From: Sphingobium boeckii
GTDB taxonomy: Bacteria; Pseudomonadota; Alphaproteobacteria; Sphingomonadales; Sphingomonadaceae
Direction of reading: 5' to 3'
Assembly: GCF_014199215.1 (NCBI RefSeq)
Contig: NZ_JACIJC010000003.1
Coordinates: 186,001 to 250,000, forward strand
DNA length: 64,000 bases
Below, in pieces: positions 1 to 8,092 of the stretch (its first letter is position 1; each line of letters opens with the position of its first letter). Under the pieces are notes generated by a model. The model was not told where the DNA came from. It worked only from the letters and a program-made list of their open reading frames with translations, and did no database searches. The position numbers were made by a program, and so were the translations under genes.

Positions 1-155
1 CCCTTGGCCTCGATCGCCCGCCCTGTCGCCACCGCAGCGGCCAACTGCGCCGAGACGCGCGCTTCGGGCAGGCCGATCAGTTCGGCGATGGCCGCGGCCC
101 CGGCATGACGCTTGATCGCCGCGCCGTGAAACACCAGATCGCGTTCGTCCATCAT
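1..155 (-). CDS. Small PEP-synthase-associated protein, N-terminal part (cut by window edge)
   Basis: About 51 N-terminal residues are visible, beginning MMDERDLVFHGAAIKRHAGA; the gene continues off the left edge. The region (HGAAIKRHAG, then AAIAELIGLPEARV) looks like a small helix-turn-helix-like domain of the kind I associate with split pyruvate-phosphate-dikinase/PEP-synthase systems. The start ATG overlaps the stop of the upstream mobile-domain gene (ATGA), so the two are translationally coupled and probably work together. A longer product carrying further domains is possible because only the front end is seen. Function is inferred from context only. Confidence 0.45.
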   Translation of the reverse strand, partial: MMDERDLVFHGAAIKRHAGAAAIAELIGLPEARVSAQLAAAVATGRAIEAK

Positions 156-907
156 GCCGCTTCTCCCGCGCGGCGCAGCCGCCAGACGCGGGCGACCCGA
201 TCGATCCCCTGCTGATAATCCTCGGTGGTCTTTGCAGCCGCACTGGATTCGATCACCACCCGGTCGCCCTCCTGAATGCCCGCGATCTTGGCGTTCATCA
301 CGCAGGGAATGTTATATTCGCGGGTCAGGATGCCCAGATGCGACCGCACCGTGCCGCCCGCGCAGATCACGCCGGCGAACTGCTCGATGATCGGCGCGGT
401 CAGCGTGCCACCGGAATCGTCGATGATCGCGATCGTGCCTTCGGGCACGCCATCGGTGAGATAGGCCAGCACGCGTTGGTTGGTCCGGATGAAATGCGCG
501 GTGCCGCTGATATCGCGATCATGGCGCACCACATTGTCACCCACACCCGCCAGCGCGCGCCCATCGCCATCCAGATCGCCCTGCGGCGCATCGGGGTGCG
601 AAAAGCTCTCGTCGCGCTGGCCCTGATCGCCGCGCGGCTTGTAGATGTCTGGGCGTTCGTCGGCTGAAATGCTGGCGGACCAGTCGAAGCGATGCCCTGT
701 CGCCAGGATGCGCCGCTCCACCGCAGCCAGATCATCCCGCGTCAGTGCCGCATCGGCATCCGCAAAGCGGAAATCCTGCCAGGGCTTGCCCGAATCGGCG
801 AAGCGGGCGCGCATGATTTCCTGCACCAGGCTGAGCGTGGCCTCCACCAGCGCCGAGGCCGGCGGATTGGCTTTCCGCGCGCCATCGATGGGCAATTGTG
901 CCCGCAT
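152..907 (-). CDS. PEP-utilising enzyme mobile (phosphohistidine) domain protein
   Basis: A 251-residue protein whose C-terminal half is the swivelling phosphohistidine domain of PEP synthase/pyruvate phosphate dikinase enzymes: GTIAIIDDSGG, then the signature CAGGTVRSHLGILTREYNIP with the presumed phosphorylated His190, followed by GDRVVIESS. It has no ATP-grasp or PEP/pyruvate barrel domain, so it must act with separate subunits, as in split systems such as phenylphosphate synthase. I chose the ATG at 907 rather than 970 because GGGAGA lies just upstream and the extra 21 residues look non-coding. It is coupled to the gene at 1-155. A FadR-type palindrome (987-999) sits 80 bases upstream. 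The phosphorylated substrate is unknown. Confidence 0.8.
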   Translation of the reverse strand: MRAQLPIDGARKANPPASALVEATLSLVQEIMRARFADSGKPWQDFRFADADAALTRDDLAAVERRILATGHRFDWSASISADERPDIYKPRGDQGQRDESFSHPDAPQGDLDGDGRALAGVGDNVVRHDRDISGTAHFIRTNQRVLAYLTDGVPEGTIAIIDDSGGTLTAPIIEQFAGVICAGGTVRSHLGILTREYNIPCVMNAKIAGIQEGDRVVIESSAAAKTTEDYQQGIDRVARVWRLRRAGEAA

Positions 908-986
908 CCCATCTTCTCCCAATCTGCTTTTATTGTCCGTGAATGTGACGCGGCGCGCCACGCATGTCAAGCATGTGCTAGATGAA

Positions 987-999
987 ATCGTCCGACGAT
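987..999. promoter_or_regulatory. Candidate FadR/GntR-type operator, copy 1
   Basis: ATCGTCCGACGAT is a perfect odd palindrome in the divergent region between the mobile-domain gene (minus, start 907) and surE (plus, start 1062). It fits the FadR-subfamily pattern TNGTNNNACNA. A near-identical site lies at 9734-9746 in front of the carboxylase operon, also preceded by gaa. Binding is inferred. Confidence 0.5.
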
Positions 1000-1061
1000 A
1001 TTGACGGGCATTCTGCGATCACCTAGGATCAGCCGCATAAGAACAGGCTTTGGAGAGATGC

Positions 1062-1844
1062 GTGAAACACAACCCTGCCCCCCGGGTTCTGATCGTCAAT
1101 GATGATGGCATCGACGCGCCCGGCATCGTCCTGCTCGAAGAAATCGTGCGCGGCTTCACCGATGATATCTGGGTGGTCGCGCCCGATGAAGAGCGTTCCG
1201 GCGCAGGGCATTCGCTGTCCTTGTCTCACCCGATCCGCATCAAGCAACGTGACGAGCGGCATTTCGCGGTGAAAGGCACGCCCACCGATTGCGCCTTGCT
1301 CGGCGTCTATGAACTGCTCGGCGACAAGCGGCCGGATATCTTGCTTTCGGGTATCAATCGCGGCCCCAATCTCGCGGAGGACATCACCTATTCCGGCACC
1401 GCCTCCGCCGCAATCGAGGGTGCGATGCTGGGCATCCCGTCCGTCGCCTTGAGCCAGGTCTGGAGCTACCAGACCCCGGTGCATTGGGACACTGCGCGCC
1501 AATATGCCGCACCCGTGATCGCGCGTCTGCTCGCTATGGAATGGCGGCAGGGCACATTCGTCAACGTCAATTTTCCGCATTGCCCGGTGGAGGATGTGAC
1601 CGGGGTGCGCGTCACCACGCAGGGAATGCGCCCGCCCGGATCCTTCCGTCCGATCCCGCGCATCGATGAACGCCATGTGCCCTACTACTGGATCAAGATC
1701 GCTTTCCCCGATGGCGGCGCGGCGGAGGGCAATGATCTGGCGGCGGCGCGCGACAATGCGGTGTCGATCACGCCGATGCAGCTCGACATGACCGCGCATG
1801 ATCTGATGAGCGATTTCCGCAGCGCATTCGACGAAGTGGGGTAG
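1062..1844 (+). CDS. surE: 5'/3'-nucleotidase SurE family
   Basis: A 260-residue SurE-type phosphatase that dephosphorylates nucleoside 5'- and 3'-monophosphates using a divalent metal. The family's N-terminal motif VLIVNDDGIDAPG carries the metal-binding DD pair, NRGPNL supplies the conserved Asn, and ITYSGTASAAIEGAMLGIPS is the classic SurE Ser/Thr segment. The start is a GTG at 1062 with GGAGAG a few bases upstream; the in-frame TTG at 1050 overlaps that ribosome site and is less likely. In many proteobacteria surE sits by pcm/nlpD, which are absent here, so this may be a second, catabolic-island copy. It points away from the mobile-domain gene and towards the thiolase gene. Confidence 0.9.
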   Translation: MKHNPAPRVLIVNDDGIDAPGIVLLEEIVRGFTDDIWVVAPDEERSGAGHSLSLSHPIRIKQRDERHFAVKGTPTDCALLGVYELLGDKRPDILLSGINRGPNLAEDITYSGTASAAIEGAMLGIPSVALSQVWSYQTPVHWDTARQYAAPVIARLLAMEWRQGTFVNVNFPHCPVEDVTGVRVTTQGMRPPGSFRPIPRIDERHVPYYWIKIAFPDGGAAEGNDLAAARDNAVSITPMQLDMTAHDLMSDFRSAFDEVG

Positions 1845-1862
1845 TTCAGACAAGCCCCTAAA

Positions 1863-1955
1863 CCGTCATCCTCGCGAAAGCGGGAATCCCGCTTCTACCT
1901 TTTCTTCTGACAGCCCGCCAAAGAAGCGGGATTCCCGCTTTCACGAGGATGACGG
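1863..1955. repeat. Long inverted repeat (REP/BIME-like) between convergent genes
   Basis: Two 34-base arms (1863-1896 and 1922-1955) are inverted copies with one mismatch. Each arm contains the smaller palindrome CGGGAATCCCG. The element lies exactly between the convergent surE and thiolase genes and can fold as one large hairpin, so it probably terminates or insulates both transcripts. The sequence style is that of dispersed repeats common in sphingomonad intergenic regions. Confidence 0.85.
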
Positions 1956-1968
1956 TGGGCGCGGCGAC

Positions 1969-3195
1969 CTAGACCTTCGCCAGAATCGTCACGGCGGACA
2001 ACCCGTCCTCGACCCCGTAAAACCCGCCCGAATTTTCGGCCACGGCCAGCCGCGCGCCGTCCACCTGACGCGCCCCGGCCTCGCCGCGCAATTGGGTGAC
2101 CAGTTCGTGGATCTGGCCGATGCCGGTCGCGCCGAGCGGATGCCCCTTTGACACCAGCCCGCCCGAGACATTCACCGGGATGCGGCCGCCCAGCGCGGTT
2201 TCGCCGCGTTCCGCTGCCGGACCCGCCTCGCCCGCCGCGCACAGGCCGAGCGCTTCCACCTGGATGATCTCGCCCGAGGAGCTGGCATCGTGCACTTCGG
2301 CCAGATCCATATCTTCCGGCCCGACGCCCGCTTTCTCGAAGGCGCGCGCCGAAGTGATTTTCGTGACATGGCAATCATAGGCATCAGGTGCGCGGTCGCG
2401 ACCGCTCTGCTGTTCGGCGGCCAGCACGCGGATGCCGCGCGCCCCTGAAAAACGCGCCAGCATCTCGGCCGAACAGACGATCGCAGCGGACGCTCCATCG
2501 CTGATCGGCGCGCACATCGGCACGGTGAGCGGCCAGGCCACAGCGGGCGCGGCCATGATCTGCGCTACGCTCATCGCCTCGCGATATTGCGAGCGCGGAT
2601 TGAAGCGCGAATGATTATGGTTCTTCGATGCCACCGCCGCGATCTGCTGCTGCGTGGTGCCAAAAGTTGCCATGTGCAGCCGGGCCTGCGCGGCATAGGC
2701 CTGCATCATGATATTGGGTCCAGGGCCATCCATCCCTTCCGGGGCAGCGGCGAGCATCCCCTGCGTGCGATCGAGATAGCCCTGCGCCACCAGCGCATCC
2801 AGAGGCTGCTGGAACACCGCGAACCTCTTGGCGCGATCATCGCTGTAGAGTTTCTCCACCCCCACCACGAGCGCGACATCCACCAGCCCGGCGCGCACAT
2901 AATCGATCGCGACATGCAGCCCCACGGTGGAGCTGGCGCAGGCGGCCTCCACATTCATCACCCGCACGCCCTCAATCCCCATCGGGCGCAAAGCATATTC
3001 GCCGGGGATGGACATTTCGCCCGCGAAAAAGCCCTGAATCACATTGGCATAGATCGCCATGCCGAGATCGCTCGCCGTGGCACCCGCGTCCTGCAGCGCC
3101 TCGGTCACCGCCAGCCGCGCAAGATCGCTGTGGTTCTTGTCGAGATGACGGCCGAAGGGCGTCATGCCCACACCCGCGATAAAGGCTTCGCGCAT
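1969..3195 (-). CDS. Thiolase family protein (SCP-2/lipid-transfer type)
   Basis: A 408-residue thiolase-superfamily protein. The acyl-accepting cysteine is Cys86 in NVEAACASSTVG; VHDASSSGE and the catalytic-His segment GGLVSKGHPLGATG follow. The C-terminal segment reads AENSGGFYG, so the second cysteine of ordinary degradative thiolases is not obvious, which is typical of SCP-2-like thiolases that cleave or transfer unusual acyl-CoAs. The start at 3195 shares bases with the stop of the ligase gene (TGATG overlap); the longer reading to 3222 would lie inside that ligase. As the last gene of the carboxylase operon it probably cleaves the beta-ketoacyl-CoA made upstream. Substrate unknown. Confidence 0.85.
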   Translation of the reverse strand: MREAFIAGVGMTPFGRHLDKNHSDLARLAVTEALQDAGATASDLGMAIYANVIQGFFAGEMSIPGEYALRPMGIEGVRVMNVEAACASSTVGLHVAIDYVRAGLVDVALVVGVEKLYSDDRAKRFAVFQQPLDALVAQGYLDRTQGMLAAAPEGMDGPGPNIMMQAYAAQARLHMATFGTTQQQIAAVASKNHNHSRFNPRSQYREAMSVAQIMAAPAVAWPLTVPMCAPISDGASAAIVCSAEMLARFSGARGIRVLAAEQQSGRDRAPDAYDCHVTKITSARAFEKAGVGPEDMDLAEVHDASSSGEIIQVEALGLCAAGEAGPAAERGETALGGRIPVNVSGGLVSKGHPLGATGIGQIHELVTQLRGEAGARQVDGARLAVAENSGGFYGVEDGLSAVTILAKV

Positions 3196-4745
3196 CAGAT
3201 CACCTTCCCGGCTTGGACCCAATAGGGTTTGCGGAGTTCCGCGCGGGAGACCTTGCCCGCATTGGTGCGCGGCAGGCTTTCGACCTGCTCGATCCTTTTG
3301 GGTGTCTTGACCGGACCCAGCGCATCGCGCGCGAACATCATCAGATCAGCCAGATCGCATTGCGCGCCCGCACGCGGCTCCACGAACGCGATCACCGCCT
3401 CGCCCCATTTCTCGTCGGGAATGCCGATCACCGCGCAATCCTGCACGGCCTCATGCGCCAGCAGCGCCTTTTCCACTTCGGCGGGATAGACGTTGAACCC
3501 ACCCGAAATGATCATGTCTTTCTTGCGATCGACCACGTAGAACCAGCCGTGCTCATCTCGGACGCCGATGTCGCCGGTATGGTGCCAGCCGAAAGTGGAC
3601 ACCTCCGCCGTCGCTTGCCGGTTCTTGTAATAGCCCGCCATCACCAGCGGCCCGCGCACGACGATCTCGCCGCGTTCGCCGGGCGGCAGGATATGGCCTT
3701 CGTCATCCATGATCTCGACGATGGAGAGCAGATTGGGTCGTCCACAACTGCCCGGATGCGCCAGTTCGCCTTCCGCATTCAGATGCTCGTGCGGCGGCAT
3801 CGCGGTAACGCACATCGGCGCTTCGGTCTGCCCGAAGCTGGCATTCATCACCGGCCCGAAGATGCGGATCGCCTCCTTCAGCCGGTCGAGCGACATCGGC
3901 GCGCCGGCATAGGATATATATTCGAGACTGGAGAAATCCGCACGCTCCACGCCGGGATGCGCGAGCAGCATGTAGATCGCTGTCGGCGGCAGGAACATAT
4001 AGGTCACGCGATGCCGTTCGATCGCGGCGATCACATCGGCGGGATCGAATTTGGGCAGGATGACGACCGTGCCGCCCAGCGCCATGCTGGCGAGCGCCAG
4101 CGGCCCTGCCGCATGGGTCATGGGCGCTGCGACCAGATTGACCGGCGGCACCTTCATCGGCATCGACGCGACCAGGCTGGATACCAGCGCCTGCCAGTTT
4201 CCGTTGCTCAGCATCACGCCCTTGGATCGCCCGGTGGTGCCGCCCGTATTGGCGAGGAAGCCGAGTTCGTCAGGCGCGCCGGTGCGGCGTTGCGGTGCCG
4301 CCGCGCCATCGGCGACCACCCGGTCCTCAAGGAAGAAATCCGCTTCGGGAAAGGGCCGATCGAGCGCGATATAGCGGCGGATGCGCGGGCAACCCGCGCG
4401 GAAGGCCGCGATCCGGCCTGCCACCTCGGAATGCACAAACAGCGTATCCACATCGAGCAGATCGAACAGGTCGGCATTTTCCGCCACGCTCGCGCGGTTG
4501 TTCGCCATCGCCCAGACGCCATCGGCGCGCAGGATTCCGAGCACCGCTTCAAAGGCCACCATCGCATTGCCGCTCAGCACCGCACCATGCGCGCCCGCGG
4601 CAAAGCCGTCGGCGATCAGCAGATTGGCGATGGCGTGGGTGCGCGCGGCCACATGGGCATATGTTTTCTCAACATCGCCCGCGATCATGCACGGACGATC
4701 GTGCGCGATGCGTGCGCCACGGTCGAAATAGTCGATCATCCGCAT
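3195..4745 (-). CDS. AMP-forming acyl-CoA synthetase/ligase
   Basis: A 516-residue ANL-superfamily enzyme that adenylates a carboxylic acid and transfers it to CoA. The P-loop-like motif NTGGTTGRSKGVML, the hinge region VVDRKKDMIISGGFNVYPAE and the C-terminal lysine motif RTNAGKVSR are all intact. It sits between the carboxyltransferase-like gene (3-base gap) and the thiolase (TGATG overlap), so I infer that it forms the CoA thioester of the carboxylated product that the thiolase then cleaves. It is distinct from the second ligase at 9791-11296; the two may act on different intermediates. Confidence 0.9.
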   Translation of the reverse strand: MRMIDYFDRGARIAHDRPCMIAGDVEKTYAHVAARTHAIANLLIADGFAAGAHGAVLSGNAMVAFEAVLGILRADGVWAMANNRASVAENADLFDLLDVDTLFVHSEVAGRIAAFRAGCPRIRRYIALDRPFPEADFFLEDRVVADGAAAPQRRTGAPDELGFLANTGGTTGRSKGVMLSNGNWQALVSSLVASMPMKVPPVNLVAAPMTHAAGPLALASMALGGTVVILPKFDPADVIAAIERHRVTYMFLPPTAIYMLLAHPGVERADFSSLEYISYAGAPMSLDRLKEAIRIFGPVMNASFGQTEAPMCVTAMPPHEHLNAEGELAHPGSCGRPNLLSIVEIMDDEGHILPPGERGEIVVRGPLVMAGYYKNRQATAEVSTFGWHHTGDIGVRDEHGWFYVVDRKKDMIISGGFNVYPAEVEKALLAHEAVQDCAVIGIPDEKWGEAVIAFVEPRAGAQCDLADLMMFARDALGPVKTPKRIEQVESLPRTNAGKVSRAELRKPYWVQAGKVI

Positions 4746-4748
4746 GGG

Positions 4749-6206
4749 TCAGCGCCGCAGCGTGAAATCTAGCTCGCTCGACCGGACCTGCACCAGCGGC
4801 GCGGTCGCCATCTTGATCAGGCGCTGGACACGATCGAATTCGGGCGAGGACAGGGTTGGATAATCCTTCTGCACCGGCCCGGCCAGCCGCATCCGATCGA
4901 TATCGGACGCGGGCACCAAAGCGCGCAGGATCAGTTCGTCATCATCCTCCCCCGTGCCATGGCGGCGGCGGAGCTCCGCCAGATCGGGCTGTTCGGGCGG
5001 ATAGGCCAGAATTTCCTTGGCGCGCGGCTTGGACATGATCTGATCCATCACATTCGCGTCGATCGGCGCGACAGGATCGCCATAATAGCCCGCGGCATAT
5101 TGGATCACTTCATCGGGCACGACCGAATAGCGCTTGCCCGTGACGATGTTCAGCACGGCCAGCGTGCCAACCAATTGCGCAAAGGGCGTCGCCATGCCGG
5201 GATAACCCAGCTCGCGCCGCACCGTGGCCACTTCGGCCAGCACCGCGGGCAATTTATCGAGCATATTCTGCTGCACCAATTGAGCGCGCAACGTGCCCAT
5301 CATGCCGCCCGGAATCTGGTGCTTCAGCGCGGTCACGTCATATTCGAAATGCTGGTTGACCAGGAACCCCGCCGCCTTGCCCACGCGCTCGAAATGTTCA
5401 GCGACGGGGGGCAACAGGCTGGTGTCGATATTATGCGTATGCCCCATGATCTCGACATTCTTGGTCATGATCTCGATCGAGGGGATGGACGGGCCATTGG
5501 CCATCGGGCGAACGGCGGTGTGCAACACGGTCACGCCGAATTCGATCGCGTCCATATAGGATTTGGCGGATTGGCCGAGCATGTTGTTGGCGTGCATCTC
5601 GATCGGCTTGCCGCGCGCTTTCGCGACGATCGCCGGCACCAGGGTTGAGATGCGATCGCGATCGAGCACGCCGCCGGTATCATAGAGCAACAAGCTGTCT
5701 ACCTCGGGCAATGCGGAGAGCTTGTCCGCCTTGTCCGCATAATAGGCATCGTCATGCACCGGGGAGAGCGTGAAGAGCATCGTGCCCGCCACCTGGCAGC
5801 CATGGCCCTTGGCGATCTTCGCCAGCCGGTGCATCTTGTCGATATTGAACAGAACGTCATACAGCCAGAAGCTGCGGATGCCGTGCACGCACAGGCGATC
5901 CACCCACAGATCCATCAGCACATCGGGCGTGAAGCCGAACGTCACCGAGCCATTGGAGCGACAGCCTGCACGCAGCGGCGTATTGGGCATTGAGCCGATC
6001 AGCAGATCGAGCCCCGCCCAGGGATCTTCCTGGCAATGGCGGGTCAGCACTTCGAACAGCGAAGACCCTGCCAGGCTGATGATATTATAGCCCGTCTTGT
6101 CGATGATCGGGGACACCGGCAGCGCCATGCCCGCCTGCATCCGCATCCCCCACAGGCTCTGCTGCCCATCGCGCATCGTTTCATCGAGAAAGGTGATATG
6201 AGCCAT
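4749..6206 (-). CDS. Carboxyltransferase-like protein (pyruvate carboxylase CT / 5S family) with altered active site
   Basis: A 485-residue HMGL-like TIM-barrel protein of the pyruvate carboxylase carboxyltransferase, oxaloacetate decarboxylase alpha and transcarboxylase 5S group. The N-terminal metal/substrate motif FLDETMRDGQQSL is recognisable (Asp8, Arg12, Gln15-16). By eye alignment, other hallmarks are changed: the carbamylated lysine of the IKDMAG motif is Tyr175 (LLLYDTGGV), the HTHD metal motif is MHANN (His205 kept, second His replaced by Asn207), and the SMSGMTSQP threonine region reads PMANGPSIP. The fold and the neighbouring BC and BCCP genes still say biotin-dependent carboxyl transfer, but pyruvate is an unlikely acceptor and metal use may differ. 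The biotin carboxylase gene ends 4 bases upstream. Confidence 0.85.
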   Translation of the reverse strand: MAHITFLDETMRDGQQSLWGMRMQAGMALPVSPIIDKTGYNIISLAGSSLFEVLTRHCQEDPWAGLDLLIGSMPNTPLRAGCRSNGSVTFGFTPDVLMDLWVDRLCVHGIRSFWLYDVLFNIDKMHRLAKIAKGHGCQVAGTMLFTLSPVHDDAYYADKADKLSALPEVDSLLLYDTGGVLDRDRISTLVPAIVAKARGKPIEMHANNMLGQSAKSYMDAIEFGVTVLHTAVRPMANGPSIPSIEIMTKNVEIMGHTHNIDTSLLPPVAEHFERVGKAAGFLVNQHFEYDVTALKHQIPGGMMGTLRAQLVQQNMLDKLPAVLAEVATVRRELGYPGMATPFAQLVGTLAVLNIVTGKRYSVVPDEVIQYAAGYYGDPVAPIDANVMDQIMSKPRAKEILAYPPEQPDLAELRRRHGTGEDDDELILRALVPASDIDRMRLAGPVQKDYPTLSSPEFDRVQRLIKMATAPLVQVRSSELDFTLRR

Positions 6207-6210
6207 GGGC

Positions 6211-7578
6211 TTACTCCGGTGAGGGAACGCCGTCGGCGAGCAGAATTTGCTCCAGCCAGCGTGTGTGGATGCGATTGGCGATGAAATCGGGGTGGCGCAC
6301 GATCGCGCGGTGAAGATCGATCGTGGTCGGCACGCCCTCCACCTTGAAACTGTCGAGCGCGGTCGTCAGCTTCGCCACGGCGTCGGCGCGATCCGTGCCA
6401 TGAACGATCAATTTGCCGATCATGCTGTCATAAAAAGGCGGGATCACCGCGCCTTCGCTCATATGGCTGTCGAGACGGACGCCGTCGCCTTCGGGTGGTC
6501 GCCAGCCCGTGATGCGGCCGGGCACGGGGATGAAGCCCTTGCCCACATCCTCGGCATTGATCCGGCATTCGATTGCATGACCCGTCATAGCGATATCGTC
6601 TTGCGACACGGAGAGCGGCGCACCGCCGGCGATGCGGATCTGCTCCTGCACCAGATCGAAGCCGGTCACCATTTCGGTAACGGGATGCTCCACCTGGATG
6701 CGGGCATTCACCTCGATGAAATAGACTTCCTGCCGCGCAACATCGTAAAGAAATTCGGCAGTGCCCGCGTTGCGATAATTGACGCTGGACGCCAGCGCGA
6801 CCGCGGCTTCATGCAGTTGCTTGCGGACTTGATCGGGCATTGCCGTGCACGGCGCTTCCTCGACGAGCTTCTGATAGCGGCGCTGCACCGAACAATCGCG
6901 TTCGCCGAAATGAACGACCTTGCCGGTGCCGTCGCCCATGAGCTGGACCTCGACATGCCGCGCCTCGGGCACGAAGCGCTCCATGAACAGCCGGCCATCG
7001 TTGAACGCCGCCTGCGCTTCGGCGCTGGCTTTGTGAAAACCGGCCTCCGCTTCGTCGCCATTGTTCGCGATCACCATGCCACGCCCGCCGCCGCCGGCCG
7101 AAGCCTTGAGCAACACCGGATAGCCGATGCGATCGCCCTCGCGCCGTGCATCGGCTGCGCTGGCGATTTCCTCGCTGCCCGGCACCAGCGGCACGCCTGC
7201 CGCCTTGGCCATGGCGCGCGCCTGCAATTTGTCGCCCAGCGCATCGATCATGTCCGGCTCCGGGCCGACAAAGGCGATGCCGTGTTCGGCGCACAGCCGG
7301 GGCAGGATAGAGCGTTCGGAGAGGAAACCGTAGCCCGGATGCAGCGCATCGCATCCGCTCGCCTTGGCGGCATGAACCACCAGCCGGGGGTCGAGATAGG
7401 ATTTCGCCGCAGGACCGGGGCCGATCACCAGGGTGCGATCGGCCAGCCGCGCCGCCGCGCTATCCTGATCCGCCTCGGACACGCCGATGACGGTTTCGAC
7501 ATTCAGCCCCTGCGCCGCGCGGACGATCCGCAGGGCGATCTCCCCGCGATTGGCGATGAAAAGACGCGATACAGCCAT
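6211..7578 (-). CDS. Biotin carboxylase subunit (acetyl/pyruvate carboxylase type)
   Basis: A 455-residue ATP-grasp enzyme that carboxylates biotin using ATP and bicarbonate. It opens with the typical SRLFIANRGEIALRIVRAA, carries the glycine-rich lid KASAGGGGRGM and the catalytic segment EVNARIQVEHPVTEM. The length is normal for a stand-alone AccC-type subunit. I start it at the ATG at 7578; the longer frame to 7671 runs into the carrier gene. It is separated by 4 bases from the carrier protein gene upstream and by 4 bases from the carboxyltransferase gene, giving a complete three-part biotin-dependent carboxylase. Confidence 0.93.
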   Translation of the reverse strand: MAVSRLFIANRGEIALRIVRAAQGLNVETVIGVSEADQDSAAARLADRTLVIGPGPAAKSYLDPRLVVHAAKASGCDALHPGYGFLSERSILPRLCAEHGIAFVGPEPDMIDALGDKLQARAMAKAAGVPLVPGSEEIASAADARREGDRIGYPVLLKASAGGGGRGMVIANNGDEAEAGFHKASAEAQAAFNDGRLFMERFVPEARHVEVQLMGDGTGKVVHFGERDCSVQRRYQKLVEEAPCTAMPDQVRKQLHEAAVALASSVNYRNAGTAEFLYDVARQEVYFIEVNARIQVEHPVTEMVTGFDLVQEQIRIAGGAPLSVSQDDIAMTGHAIECRINAEDVGKGFIPVPGRITGWRPPEGDGVRLDSHMSEGAVIPPFYDSMIGKLIVHGTDRADAVAKLTTALDSFKVEGVPTTIDLHRAIVRHPDFIANRIHTRWLEQILLADGVPSPE

Positions 7579-7582
7579 CGGA

Positions 7583-8092
7583 TCAGGCCGGCACGATGAT
7601 GAAGAGCGGCTGATCCGCCTCGACCATCTGGCCGTCGGTGGCCAGGATGGCGTGGACAATGCCTGCCACATCGGCGCGCACCGCGGTGAACAATTTCATC
7701 ACCTCGACCAGGCACAATTCGGACTCGGCGGTTACGACGGAACCCACATCGACATAGACCGGCGATCCGGGTTTGGGCGAGCGATAGAAGGTGCCCAGAT
7801 ACGGCGCGCTGACGATGATCGCGCCTGCCGGCGCCTCGCTGACTGTGGAATTTGCCGCCGCTTCGACGGGGGGATGCGAAGCGGCGGCGGCCGGCCTTTG
7901 TGGCTCGGCCTTGGGAGAGGAAGTCGCAGGGGTCGCGATCACCTGGGCATCGAGGCCCGGCGCGGCTGGATCGGCAGACAGGTAAATCTCGAAATCGGCC
8001 GCACGCACATGCAGTTCGTGCATCCCCGATCGCTGGAAATCCGCGATCAGCGCCTCGATATCATCTGGTTTCTTGCCTTTGGAATTGCTCAC
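7583..8092 (-). CDS. Biotin carboxyl carrier protein (biotin/lipoyl domain)
   Basis: A 169-residue BCCP. The N-terminal region (to about residue 40) resembles the AccB start, followed by an Ala/Pro/Ser-rich flexible linker (about 50-90) and a C-terminal biotinyl domain with SAPYLGTFYRSP, the thumb-like region SPKPGSPVYVDVG and the biotin attachment site EVMKL (Lys133). It carries carboxybiotin between the biotin carboxylase and the altered carboxyltransferase. Its start overlaps the stop of the 515-residue gene upstream (ATGA), so stoichiometry with that unknown protein is likely controlled by coupling. Confidence 0.93.
   Translation of the reverse strand: MSNSKGKKPDDIEALIADFQRSGMHELHVRAADFEIYLSADPAAPGLDAQVIATPATSSPKAEPQRPAAAASHPPVEAAANSTVSEAPAGAIIVSAPYLGTFYRSPKPGSPVYVDVGSVVTAESELCLVEVMKLFTAVRADVAGIVHAILATDGQMVEADQPLFIIVPA

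Noticed and set aside
3213-4772. 519-residue open frame on the plus strand
   Set aside because: Antisense to the acyl-CoA ligase, whose motifs are unambiguous.
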